Source: AC-32 sp963765785
Lineage (GTDB): Bacteria; Actinomycetota; Thermoleophilia; Gaiellales; Gaiellaceae
Reading direction: 5' to 3'
DNA: 64,000 bases
Assembly: GCA_963765785.1 (NCBI GenBank)
Contig: CAVXXW010000009.1
Location: 62,001-126,000, forward strand
The position numbers and the translations under genes are program-made. The notes under the pieces were generated by a model, which saw only the letters and a list, made by a program, of their open reading frames with translations, had not been told where the DNA came from and made no database searches. Positions 33,665-41,826 of the stretch are shown in pieces; the stretch's first letter is position 1; every line of letters begins with the position of its first letter.

Positions 33665-34009
33665 ATGGAAACACAGCTGCCTGTGATCCAGTGCTGCACG
33701 CCGCTCGCGGCGGAGACCTTCGAGGACGGCGAGGCCGAAGCGACCGCGCAGCTCTTCAAGGCGCTCGGCGACCCGGCGCGCGTGCGCATCGTCAACCGGC
33801 TGGCCCAGAGCAAGAAGCCCGTGTGTGCCTGCGAGTTCCCGGAGCTCCTCGGGCTGAGCCAGCCCACGGCCAGCCACCACCTTTCGAAGCTCACGCGCGC
33901 CGGGTTGCTGAAACGCGAGCAGCGCGGCAAGTGGGCGTACTTCTCCCTCGACCCGGAGGCTGCGGCGCGGCTGGCCGGGATCGTCCGACTCCAGGAGGTT
34001 TCTTCATGA
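33665..34009 (+). CDS. arsR: ArsR-family metalloregulator (first)
   Basis: The 114-aa repressor has a winged helix with FKALGDPARVRIVNRLAQ, the metal-site Cys pair in VCACEFPELLG and recognition helix LSQPTASHHLSKL. The N-terminal VIQCCTP adds two more Cys. It autoregulates through the overlapping operator (inference). Its stop overlaps the arsM start (ATGA), so the two are coupled. Confidence 0.93.
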   Translation: METQLPVIQCCTPLAAETFEDGEAEATAQLFKALGDPARVRIVNRLAQSKKPVCACEFPELLGLSQPTASHHLSKLTRAGLLKREQRGKWAYFSLDPEAAARLAGIVRLQEVSS

Positions 34010-34806
34010 GTACCGACACGAGCGACCCCTTGCGCGAGCAGGTTCGCGAGCGCTACGCGCAGGCCGCGCGCGCCGTCACCGCCGGAGGCAGCGGCTGCTG
34101 CGGCGATGCCGAATCAGCAGATTTCGGCGAGGCGCTGTACAGCGCCGACCAGCGCGGCGAGCTTCCTGACGCTGCCGCGCTCGCGTCGCTCGGCTGCGGC
34201 AACCCGACCGCCGTCGCCGAGCTGCGCGAGGGCGAGGTCGTCCTCGACCTGGGCTCCGGCGGCGGGATCGACGTCATCCTCTCGGCGAAGCGTGTCGGCC
34301 CCACGGGCGTCGCCTACGGACTCGACATGACCGACGAGATGCTCGAGCTCGCACAGCGCAACGCCCGCGAGGCAGGGATGTCGAATGTCCATTTCCTCAA
34401 GGGCGAGATCGAGCAGATCCCGTTGCCGGCCGATTCGGTCGACGTCGTCATCTCGAACTGCGTGATCAACCTTTCGACCGACAAGGCCTCGGTCCTGACC
34501 GAGATGGCACGCGTGCTCCGGCCTGGCGGCCGACTCGGGATCAGCGACATCGTCGCCGAGGACCACCTCGCGCCGGCCGAGCGCGCCGAGCGCGGCAGCT
34601 GGTGCGGATGCGTTGCGGGCGCCCTTGCTCGCGGCGAGTACGTAGCCGGCCTCGAGGCCGCTGGGTTCGAGGACGTGCGCGTGGAGTTCACCCACGAAGT
34701 CGCGGAAGGCATGCACGGCGCGATCGTGAGGGGCATCAGGTCGGCCGAACCGGCCGGTGCCGAACTACCGCTGATCGAGTCGGGAGCGAGCTCGGGGTGC
34801 TGCTAG
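34006..34806 (+). CDS. arsM: Arsenite S-adenosylmethionine methyltransferase
   Basis: ArsM methylates As(III) to volatile or less retained species. The 266-aa protein has the SAM motif VVLDLGSGGGIDV and the conserved Cys groups GSGCCG, SNCVINLS and SWCGCVAGAL. A Cys-Cys tail ends the protein. AGGAGG lies before ATG 34006. The stop shares CTAG (34803-34806) with the second arsR, so both ends of the gene are tightly packed. Confidence 0.94.
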   Translation: MSTDTSDPLREQVRERYAQAARAVTAGGSGCCGDAESADFGEALYSADQRGELPDAAALASLGCGNPTAVAELREGEVVLDLGSGGGIDVILSAKRVGPTGVAYGLDMTDEMLELAQRNAREAGMSNVHFLKGEIEQIPLPADSVDVVISNCVINLSTDKASVLTEMARVLRPGGRLGISDIVAEDHLAPAERAERGSWCGCVAGALARGEYVAGLEAAGFEDVRVEFTHEVAEGMHGAIVRGIRSAEPAGAELPLIESGASSGCC

Positions 34807-35132
34807 GACAGCACGCCGCGTAGCGCGGCGAGCGGCTCTTCGCAGACGCGGAAGTACGCCCAGCTTCCACGCTGCTCCCGCTGGACGAGGCCGGCTTGCA
34901 GCAGCACCTTCAGGTGGTGGCTAACGGTCGGCTGGCTGAGCCCGAGCGGCTCGGTGAGGTGGCAGACGCATGCCTCGTGGCCCGGTTGCGCCTGGATGAG
35001 GCTCAGCAGCCGCAGACGTGCCGGATCCGCGATCGCCTTCAGGGCGCCCGCAAGCTGGACTGCCGAGTCCGCTTCGAGCGGCTCCTGCAGGAGCGGTGGG
35101 CATGAGGGGGCGATGGCGGCGACCGTCTTCAT
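34803..35132 (-). CDS. ArsR-family metalloregulator (second)
   Basis: The 109-aa regulator has ALKAIADPARLRLLSLIQ, the metal-site ACVCHLTEPLG and LSQPTVSHHLKVLLQAG. The CVC pair in helix 3 is the common arsenite site. It is divergent from arsC and probably controls it. On the minus strand CAATAT (35146-35141) is 8 nt before the ATG. Two ArsR proteins in one small cluster suggest separate control of methylation and reduction. Confidence 0.92.
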   Translation of the reverse strand: MKTVAAIAPSCPPLLQEPLEADSAVQLAGALKAIADPARLRLLSLIQAQPGHEACVCHLTEPLGLSQPTVSHHLKVLLQAGLVQREQRGSWAYFRVCEEPLAALRGVLS

Positions 35133-35139
35133 CTCCAGC

Positions 35140-35170
35140 CATATTGACAGAGATCGATGACCTCGTCATC
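35140..35170. promoter_or_regulatory. Divergent operator region between second arsR and arsC
   Basis: The region holds an imperfect ArsR-type site (ATATTGA, then ATCGATG) and a perfect palindrome GATGAC CTC GTCATC (35156-35170). The palindrome may bind a second dimer. Both genes could be repressed from here. The assignment to ArsR rests on position and partial motif. Confidence 0.5.
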
Positions 35171-35217
35171 ATCGCCGGCCAAGGACATTGATCCCCGTCG
35201 ATACCCAGGAGGTCGGC

Positions 35218-35850
35218 GTGCCCGAGATCATCGACCCAGTCACCCAGCACCACATCAACCAGGCTGCCGACCGGCTGGCCGATGAGTTCAAAGGGGTGTT
35301 CTCGCAAGAGACGATTGCCCGCTACATGGCGGAGTCGACCGACTTGCTCGGCGACGCGAGGATCAACGTCTTCGTTCCCGTGCTCGCCCACCGCTTCTGC
35401 CGTGAGCGGCTGAAGGCGCTGGCGCAGGCGGACGGCAAGCTGACCAAGGAGCAGCCCGAGGTGCTCTTCGTCTGCACGCATAACGCGGGCCGCAGCCAGA
35501 TGGCCGCGGGGCTCGTGAAGCTGCGGTCGGACGGGCGCATCCACGTCCGCTCCGCCGGCTCAACTCCCGCCGACGAGATCAACCCGGCCGCGGTCGAGGC
35601 GATGGAAGAGGTCGGTGTCGACATGAGCGAGGAGTTCCCGAAGCCGCTCACGGACGAGGTCGTCCGCGCCGCCGACGTCGTGATCACGATGGGGTGCGGA
35701 GACGCCTGCCCGATCTTCCCGGGAAAGCGCTACGAGGATTGGGACCTCGAGGATCCGGCCGGGAAGGACCTGGAGACCGTGCGCGGCATCCGTGACCAGA
35801 TCGACGAACGCGTGCAGCGGCTCGTCGGCGAACTGCTCGAGCAAACCTGA
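35218..35850 (+). CDS. arsC: Arsenate reductase (low-molecular-weight phosphatase type) with N-terminal helical domain
   Basis: The C-terminal part (about 75-210) is an ArsC of the phosphatase fold with the P-loop FVCTHNAGRSQMA and the Cys pair region TMGCGDACP. The N-terminal about 65 residues form a three-helix module (HINQAADRLADEFKGVF, then AHRFCRERLKAL) seen in actinobacterial ArsC fusions. GTG 35218 follows AGGAGG with 5-nt spacing; TTG 35188 is less likely. It reduces As(V) to As(III). Confidence 0.92.
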   Translation: MPEIIDPVTQHHINQAADRLADEFKGVFSQETIARYMAESTDLLGDARINVFVPVLAHRFCRERLKALAQADGKLTKEQPEVLFVCTHNAGRSQMAAGLVKLRSDGRIHVRSAGSTPADEINPAAVEAMEEVGVDMSEEFPKPLTDEVVRAADVVITMGCGDACPIFPGKRYEDWDLEDPAGKDLETVRGIRDQIDERVQRLVGELLEQT

Positions 35851-35852
35851 CG

Positions 35853-36530
35853 GTGCGGCTCGCCCGGGTACTAGCGGCCGAGTTCGTCGGCACGTTCGCG
35901 CTCGTGTTCGCCGGCGCCGGGGCGATCATGGTCGATGCGAAGACACACGCGCTCGGTCACGTGGGCGTCGCGATCACGTTCGGCCTGGTGATCATGGCGA
36001 TGATCTACGCGGTCGGGCACGTCTCGGGTGCGCACTTCAATCCGGCTGTCACGTTCGCCTTTGCTCTCACCCGCCACTTCCCGTGGGTTCGGGCAGTCGG
36101 CTATTGGTGCGCGCAGCTCCTCGGCGCAATCGTCGCAGCGGCCCTGCTTCGCGGCTCGCTCGGCGACGTCGCGCACGTCGGGGCGACCTTGCCATCCGGC
36201 ACGGAGGGCCAGTCATTCCTCTGGGAGCTCGTGCTGACCTTCTTCCTGATGTTCGTGGTCATGGCTGTGGCGACCGATACGCGCGCCGTAGGCGAAGCGG
36301 CCGCGATCGCTATCGGCGGTACGGTCGGGCTCGACGCGATGTTCGGCGGCCCTATTTCCGGAGCCTCCATGAACCCGGCGCGCTCGGCCGGCCCTGCCAT
36401 CGTGTCCGGCGACCTCCATGCCCTCTGGCTCTACATCGTCGCGCCCGTGCTCGGCGCGTCGGCCGGGGCGCTCGTGTACCAACTCGTCCGCGGCGAGCCG
36501 GCGCCTGCTCCGGCCGGCGCGCGCGAGTAG
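35853..36530 (+). CDS. Aquaporin/aquaglyceroporin of the arsenic cluster
   Basis: The 225-aa channel has six spans and both NPA boxes (GAHFNPAVTFA and GASMNPARSAG). By eye, against AqpZ, the selectivity filter reads Phe, Ala, Ala, Arg, so the usual His is missing and the pore may pass larger neutral solutes such as As(OH)3. GTG 35853 starts two bases after arsC, so they are one operon. This recalls AqpS in Sinorhizobium, where the channel lets arsenite out after reduction. Confidence 0.88.
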   Translation: MRLARVLAAEFVGTFALVFAGAGAIMVDAKTHALGHVGVAITFGLVIMAMIYAVGHVSGAHFNPAVTFAFALTRHFPWVRAVGYWCAQLLGAIVAAALLRGSLGDVAHVGATLPSGTEGQSFLWELVLTFFLMFVVMAVATDTRAVGEAAAIAIGGTVGLDAMFGGPISGASMNPARSAGPAIVSGDLHALWLYIVAPVLGASAGALVYQLVRGEPAPAPAGARE

Positions 36531-37226
36531 CTACTTCGGGACGGCCTCGAGGCTGTAGCCGACGCCGTAGCGGGTCTGGATGAACGTGTGCCGCGGCGCG
36601 GGGACGTCGATCTTCTCGCGCAGCCGCCGCACGCAGACGTCGACGGTGCGGTCGCGGTGCGTCGCGCGCCGGCCCCAGATCCGCTGCAGCAGCTCGTCTC
36701 GCGACGCGACGCGCCCGGCGTCCTGCGCGAGCGTGTACAGCAGCCGGAACTCCGTCGGCGTCAGCTCGGCGTTCTCGCCGTCGACGAACGCCTGGACGGA
36801 GCGCGGGTCGATCCGCAGCTCCTCGATCACGAGCTCCTCGCCGCGGTCCTCGGGGACGCCGCGCACGCCGCGCCGCGCGGCGGCCTGCACGCGCGCAACG
36901 AGCTCCTTCATCGAGAACGGCTTGACGAGGTAGTCGTCGGCGCCGATCTGGAGGGCATGCACGCGATCATGCTCCGTGCCGCGCGCCGAGACGATCAGGA
37001 TCGGCGTGCCGATCCCCTCCGCGCGGGCCTGCTCGATCAGCGCCCAGCCGTCGAGCCCTGGCAGCATCAGGTCGAGCACGAGCACGTCCGGTCGCTCGTA
37101 GCGAAGCCGTGCAAGCCCGACCTCGCCGGCACCGACCCGCATCGGGTCGAGCCCGGCCGCCGTCAGGTGCTGCGCCATGCCCTCGGCGATCGTGTCGTCG
37201 TCTTCGACGATGAGAACCTTCGTCAC
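36531..37226 (-). CDS. OmpR/PhoB-type response regulator
   Basis: The 231-aa regulator has a receiver (KVLIVEDDDTIAEGM, acceptor Asp in VLVLDLMLPGLDG, Lys in DDYLVKPFSMKE) and a winged helix (LTPTEFRLLYTLA, then VDVCVRRLREKI and RYGVGYSLE). GTG 37226 gives the usual start. The kinase on the other strand starts 17 bases away. It lies next to the phosphate genes, so a PhoB-like role is likely. The stop abuts the aquaporin stop as TAGCTA. Confidence 0.9.
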   Translation of the reverse strand: MTKVLIVEDDDTIAEGMAQHLTAAGLDPMRVGAGEVGLARLRYERPDVLVLDLMLPGLDGWALIEQARAEGIGTPILIVSARGTEHDRVHALQIGADDYLVKPFSMKELVARVQAAARRGVRGVPEDRGEELVIEELRIDPRSVQAFVDGENAELTPTEFRLLYTLAQDAGRVASRDELLQRIWGRRATHRDRTVDVCVRRLREKIDVPAPRHTFIQTRYGVGYSLEAVPK

Positions 37227-37242
37227 GCCATACTCAAGACTA

Positions 37243-37923
37243 GTGAGTGACACCGACTACGAAGCCCTCCGAACGGCGTTCACAGCCTCCGTCTCGCACG
37301 AGCTGCGCACGCCGCTCGCGCGGCTGCAGTCGTTGCTGGAGACCGCCGAGCTTCCCGGCGTCGACCTGCACGCCCTGCTGCGACGGGCGCGGGACGAGGT
37401 CGCCGAGATGACCGAGCTCGTGGACGACATCCTCTTTCTGAGCGAGCTCGAGCAGGAGCGCGAGATCGTCGCGCTCGGCGTGACCGAGGCCGCGCCCGTG
37501 CTCCGCGACGTCGTCTCTGAGCTGAGCGAGCGCGCCGAGATGGCCGGCGTCACCCTCCGCCTCGTGATCGAGGACGAGACGATCGAGATCCCGCTGCGCC
37601 GGCGGATGCTCCGGATCGTCGTCCAGAACCTGCTCGAGAACTCCCTCCGGTACGCCGGCGAGGGCGCGACGTGCACGGTCACGCTTGCCCGTGTCGAGGG
37701 CGGGACGCTGCTCGAGGTGGCCGACGACGGGACCGGCGTCGCTGACGACGACGTCGCCAGACTGTTCGAGCGCTTCTTTCGCTCCGATCGCGCGCGTACG
37801 ACGCGTGGCACCGGTCTCGGGCTGGCGATCGTCAAGCACGTGATCGAGTCCGCGGGCGGGAATGTCGAAGCCCGCGGCGGTCGTGGCCGCGGGCTCGACA
37901 TTCGGTGCGTCCTTCCGGGCTGA
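37243..37923 (+). CDS. Short soluble histidine kinase (PhoR-like core)
   Basis: The 226-aa protein has only a HisKA domain (VSHELRTPLARLQSL) and a HATPase domain (VQNLLENSLRYA, ADDGTGVADDD, TRGTGLGLAIVKHV). It has no membrane span and no sensor domain. PhoU and the Pst proteins could provide the signal (inference). It is divergent from its likely partner regulator. CATACT (37229-37234) lies 8 nt before the GTG. Confidence 0.9.
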   Translation: MSDTDYEALRTAFTASVSHELRTPLARLQSLLETAELPGVDLHALLRRARDEVAEMTELVDDILFLSELEQEREIVALGVTEAAPVLRDVVSELSERAEMAGVTLRLVIEDETIEIPLRRRMLRIVVQNLLENSLRYAGEGATCTVTLARVEGGTLLEVADDGTGVADDDVARLFERFFRSDRARTTRGTGLGLAIVKHVIESAGGNVEARGGRGRGLDIRCVLPG

Positions 37924-37924
37924 G

Positions 37925-38953
37925 CTAGCTATGGACCTTGGCCAGGGTCTTGAGACCAGCGGCCTTGACGGCCTTCGGGATCGGCACGAAGAGGAGCTTC
38001 GGGCCGAAGGACTGGCCTGAGTTCAGCGCCCAGGTAATGAACTTCTTCAGGTCGGCCGCCTTGTCGGTCTTCAGCGGGACGATGACCCAGGTGAAGGTGC
38101 AGATCGGGTAGGCCTTCGGTTGCCGCGGGTTCGGATCGACCGCGGTGAAGGCGTTCTGGCTGTTATGCAGCTTGCGGATCGCCGCCGCCGCGGCCTGGAT
38201 TTGGCTAAGTCCGGGCAGCTGGTACTTGCCGGCGCGGTTCTTGATCTTCGCGATCGTGAAGTGGTTCTTCAGCGAGTACGCGACGTCGACGTAGGTGATG
38301 CCGCCGGCCGTGCTGGTCAGCTTGGCCGCGACGCCGGAGCTGCCGCGGGCGCCGACGCCGACCGGAAAGTTCGGCTGCGTGCCCTTGCCGATCTTGTCCC
38401 GCCAGTACCTGCTGACGTGCGACAGGTAGTCCGTGAAGTTGTAGCTCGTGCCGCTTCCGTCGCTGCGGAAGATCGGGACGATCCCCTCATGGGGCAACTT
38501 GACGCCGGGGTTGATCTTCTTGATCCCAGGGTTGTCCCAGTACTTGACCGTGCCGGTGTAGATCGCGACAAGGAGCGGCCCCGTCAGCTTGAGGCCGTAG
38601 CCCACGCCGGACACGTGGTACGGGATCGACGTGGCCGAGAAGGCCCACGGGATCTGCGCGCAGCCCTTGCAGGCGGTCGCCTGGTCGGGCGTCAGCGGGG
38701 CGTCGCTCGCCCCAAAGTCGACCGTGCGGGCGGTGATGGCCGCGATGCCGCCGCCGCTGCCGATGGCGCTGTAGCTGACGCTTGCGCCCTTGTAGTTCTG
38801 CGTCCACGTCGAGACGAGCGGGTTGACGAACGTACTCCCCGCCCCGGTCAAGGACGCCATCGAGCGCGCCGACGCGAGCCCGGTAAGCGCCGTCATTGCG
38901 ACGGCGATGACCCCTAGCGCCGCGATTGCCGCAGCGATGCGCTTCCTGTTCAA
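37925..38953 (-). CDS. pstS: Phosphate-binding protein PstS (first)
   Basis: The 342-aa exported binding protein has a signal peptide (IAAAIAALGVIAVAMTALTG) without a lipobox. Phosphate-site features are GAGSTFVNPLVSTW, AIGSGGGIA, DFGASDAPLTPDQ and FRSDGSGTS. An added Cys-Lys-Gly-Cys lies after the SDAPL motif. The start is TTG 38953 with GAGGAGAG upstream. It is divergent from pstCAB and shares the control region. Confidence 0.93.
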   Translation of the reverse strand: MNRKRIAAAIAALGVIAVAMTALTGLASARSMASLTGAGSTFVNPLVSTWTQNYKGASVSYSAIGSGGGIAAITARTVDFGASDAPLTPDQATACKGCAQIPWAFSATSIPYHVSGVGYGLKLTGPLLVAIYTGTVKYWDNPGIKKINPGVKLPHEGIVPIFRSDGSGTSYNFTDYLSHVSRYWRDKIGKGTQPNFPVGVGARGSSGVAAKLTSTAGGITYVDVAYSLKNHFTIAKIKNRAGKYQLPGLSQIQAAAAAIRKLHNSQNAFTAVDPNPRQPKAYPICTFTWVIVPLKTDKAADLKKFITWALNSGQSFGPKLLFVPIPKAVKAAGLKTLAKVHS

Positions 38954-39041
38954 GTGTCTCTCTCCTCTCGTGGTGAGCCGTGCACCCGACGCCAGGTTTG
39001 CGCGGCGGAGGAGCGGCGTGGGCTGACGACCAGTTGGGATC

Positions 39042-39093
39042 CGGTAACGGTCCGGTTACACCCCGCTGAACAAGCGGTTTCCGGGGTTACGGT
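39042..39093 (+). promoter_or_regulatory. 11-bp phased PHO-type operator with pstC -10 box
   Basis: Four consecutive 11-base units start at 39042, 39053, 39064 and 39075. Three begin CGGTAAC, CGGTTAC and CGGTTTC; the third unit (CGCTGAA) is degenerate. This spacing is the hallmark of PhoB/PhoP direct-repeat operators. TACGGT (39088-39093) follows and lies 8 nt before GTG 39102. The divergent pstS gene begins 89 bases away on the other side. Confidence 0.65.
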
Positions 39094-39101
39094 GGCGCCT
39101 C

Positions 39102-40067
39102 GTGAGCACGCTTCCGGCAACCGAGCGGCTCGCCCAGCGGCGCCGTATAAGGGACTGGCTAGGCGATCGCATCCTCTTCGGCGCCACAGCCCTCGCGTCG
39201 CTGTTCGCGATCGGGGTGATGATCGCGATCGTCTGGAAGGTCTTCGCCGGGGCGCACCTCGCGTTTTCCAAGTTCGGCTTCGCGTTCCTCTGGGGCCGGG
39301 TCTGGGACGCGAACAAGGACATCTACGGGGCGCTGCCCGGCCTGTTCGGGACAGTCGTCACCTCGTTGATGGCGCTGCTGATCGCCGTCCCGTTTGCGAT
39401 CGCGATCGCGCTGTTCCTCAGCGAGCTCGCCCCGCGCGGGGTGCAGGGCACGATCGGTGCCCTCGTCGAGACGCTTGCGGCCGTGCCGAGCGTGGTGCTC
39501 GGCCTCTGGGGGATCCTGGTGATGGGACCGTTCGTCGCGAAGCACATCGAACCGTGGCTGCACAACCACCTCGGCTTCATCCCGCTCTTCAATGGCACGC
39601 CGGAGTCGAGCGGCATCTTCATCGCCGGTCTGGTGCTCGCGATCATGGTCCTGCCGATCGTCGCGAGCGTCTGCCGTGAGCTCTTCCTAAGCGTCCCGCA
39701 CGAACTCGAGGAGGGAGCGCTCGCGCTCGGCGCGACCCGCTGGGAGATGGTGAAAGGTGTCGTCCTATCGTCATCCCGGCCGGGAATCGCGGCCGCCGTG
39801 ATCCTCGGCTTCGGCCGCGCGATCGGCGAGGCGATCGCCGTCACACAGGTGATCGGGGCGGGCTGGACGATCCAGTGGTCGTTGTTCGCCACCGGCGACA
39901 CGCTCGCGAGCCGGATCGCTGGCCAGTACCAGGGCGCCGTCTCGAAAATGCAGATCTCGGCGCTCTTCTACCTCGGCGCGATCCTGCTCGTGATTGGGCT
40001 GCTGACGAACCTGGCCGCGCAGCAGATCGTCGGGCGCTTCGACAAGCAGCGGACCGGAGCCAACTGA
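39102..40067 (+). CDS. pstC: Phosphate ABC transporter permease PstC
   Basis: The 321-aa permease has six membrane spans and the inner EAA-type loop VPHELEEGALALGATRWEM, followed by GRAIGEAIAVTQVIGA. The cytoplasmic N-terminus is basic. It pairs with PstA. It appears to be transcribed without a leader from TACGGT, behind the PHO-type repeats. The stop overlaps the pstA start by one base. Confidence 0.95.
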   Translation: MSTLPATERLAQRRRIRDWLGDRILFGATALASLFAIGVMIAIVWKVFAGAHLAFSKFGFAFLWGRVWDANKDIYGALPGLFGTVVTSLMALLIAVPFAIAIALFLSELAPRGVQGTIGALVETLAAVPSVVLGLWGILVMGPFVAKHIEPWLHNHLGFIPLFNGTPESSGIFIAGLVLAIMVLPIVASVCRELFLSVPHELEEGALALGATRWEMVKGVVLSSSRPGIAAAVILGFGRAIGEAIAVTQVIGAGWTIQWSLFATGDTLASRIAGQYQGAVSKMQISALFYLGAILLVIGLLTNLAAQQIVGRFDKQRTGAN

Positions 40068-40951
40068 TGTCGTCGATCGAGCCGTCGATCGATCTCCGCG
40101 GCCGAGGCCGGACGCGTCGGCGCCGCTACGTCAACCGTGCCGCCGAGGTCGCGGCGCTGATCGCAGCCCTCGCCGCGGTTGCGATCCTTGCGATCGTCGT
40201 CCTCTCGGTCGCCAAACGCGGCTGGAGCGAGCTTTCCTGGAGCTTCCTGACTTCCGACCTGCCTGTCTTCGGCCAGACGGGCGGGGGCATCGCCCCGCTG
40301 ATCATCGGCTCTGCCATTCTGGTCGGAATCGCCGGCCTCATCGCGCTCCCGTTCGGCATCGCGATTGCGATTTTCACCAGCGAGTTCGCCCCGCCGCGTC
40401 TGCGCGACGCGATCCAGCTCGTGATCGACCTGATGAACGGACTGCCTTCGATCATCATTGCGATCTTCATCTTCGGCCTGCTCGTCTACGGCCACCCGCA
40501 AAACGGCCTTGCGGGTTCCTACGGCCTGGCGATCGTGATGTTGCCGCTAATCACGCGTGCCACCCAGGAGGTGCTGCGCCTCGTGCCCAGCAGCCAGCGC
40601 GAAGGGGCTCTCGCGCTCGGGGCCAGCCGGTGGCGAACCGTGTTCGGCGTCGTGCTCCCAAGCGCCGCGAGCGGGATCGTGACGGGCGGCGTGCTCGCGA
40701 TCGCGCGCGCAGCCGGCGAGACCGCGCCTTTGCTGTTCGCGACCTCGATCTATGCCAACACCGTTCAGTTGGACCCGCGACACGCGATGCCGAACATGCC
40801 GGTCCAGATCTTCATCTGGTCGGAGTCGCCCGACCCGAACGACCACGCTCGCGCGTGGGCCACGGCGCTGGTGCTGATTCTATTCGTCCTGGTCACGAGC
40901 TTGATCGCACGCGCCGCCCTCGCACGCACCCGCCAAAAGATGGTCCGATGA
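40067..40951 (+). CDS. pstA: Phosphate ABC transporter permease PstA
   Basis: The 294-aa permease has six spans and the cytoplasmic loop VPSSQREGALALGASRWRT, then IARAAGETAPLLFA, as in PstA. The ATG at 40067 shares one base with the pstC stop, and its stop overlaps pstB (ATGA). The three genes are thus co-translated. Confidence 0.95.
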   Translation: MSSIEPSIDLRGRGRTRRRRYVNRAAEVAALIAALAAVAILAIVVLSVAKRGWSELSWSFLTSDLPVFGQTGGGIAPLIIGSAILVGIAGLIALPFGIAIAIFTSEFAPPRLRDAIQLVIDLMNGLPSIIIAIFIFGLLVYGHPQNGLAGSYGLAIVMLPLITRATQEVLRLVPSSQREGALALGASRWRTVFGVVLPSAASGIVTGGVLAIARAAGETAPLLFATSIYANTVQLDPRHAMPNMPVQIFIWSESPDPNDHARAWATALVLILFVLVTSLIARAALARTRQKMVR

Positions 40952-41817
40952 CCGAGGAGGAGCGCGTGAACGAGACGGTTACGATGCCCGCGATGAGACC
41001 GGTCGATGTCGCCGAGCGGAAGGACGAGACCGCCCCGCAGACGCGGGAGACGGTCTTCGACATCCAGAACCTGACCGCCCGCTACGGCTCGAACATCGCC
41101 GTCAAGGGCGTCACGGCGACGATCCAGCAGAACCTCGTCACGGCCGTGATCGGCCCGTCCGGCTGCGGCAAGAGCACGTTCATCCGCTGCTTGAACCGAA
41201 TGAACGACACCGTGCCGAGCTTCGCTCTCGAAGGGAAGGTGCTCTACCACGACGCCGACATCTACGGCAGCCGCGTCGAGCCGGTCGAGGTCCGTCGCCG
41301 GATCGGGATGGTCTTCCAGCGGCCGAACCCGTTCCCGAAGTCGATCTACGACAACGTTGCCTGGGCGCCGCGCATCCTCGGAATGAAAAAGGGCCTCGAC
41401 GAGCGGGTCGAGAAGGCGCTTCATAGCGCGGCGCTCTGGGACGAGGTCAAGGATCGCCTGAAGAAGAGCGCGCTCGGGCTCTCGGGCGGCCAGCAGCAGC
41501 GGCTCTGCATCGCGCGTGCGATCGCGATCGAGCCGGAGGTGCTCCTGCTCGACGAGCCGGCGTCCGCCCTCGACCCGATCGCGACGCAGCGGATCGAGGA
41601 GCTGATGCACGACCTGAAGAGCGAGTACACGATCGTGATCGTCACCCACAACATGCAGCAGGCCGCACGCGTCGCCGACCGCACGGCGTTCTTCAGCCTG
41701 GAGGTGGCGGACGGCCAGCGCTACGGGATCCTGGTCGAGTACGACGAGACGCCGAAGATCTTCACCGCGCCCGGGGACAAGCGGACGGAGGATTACGTAA
41801 CGGGCCGCTTCGGGTAG
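40948..41817 (+). CDS. pstB: Phosphate ABC transporter ATPase PstB
   Basis: The 289-aa ATPase carries Walker A GPSGCGKST, the Q-loop MVFQRPNPFPKSIYDNV typical of PstB, signature LSGGQQQR and Walker B VLLLDEPASALDP, with switch THNMQQA. The N-terminal about 35 residues extend beyond the usual start. It powers phosphate import by PstSCA. Confidence 0.97.
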   Translation: MTEEERVNETVTMPAMRPVDVAERKDETAPQTRETVFDIQNLTARYGSNIAVKGVTATIQQNLVTAVIGPSGCGKSTFIRCLNRMNDTVPSFALEGKVLYHDADIYGSRVEPVEVRRRIGMVFQRPNPFPKSIYDNVAWAPRILGMKKGLDERVEKALHSAALWDEVKDRLKKSALGLSGGQQQRLCIARAIAIEPEVLLLDEPASALDPIATQRIEELMHDLKSEYTIVIVTHNMQQAARVADRTAFFSLEVADGQRYGILVEYDETPKIFTAPGDKRTEDYVTGRFG

Positions 41818-41826
41818 GTTCGAACG

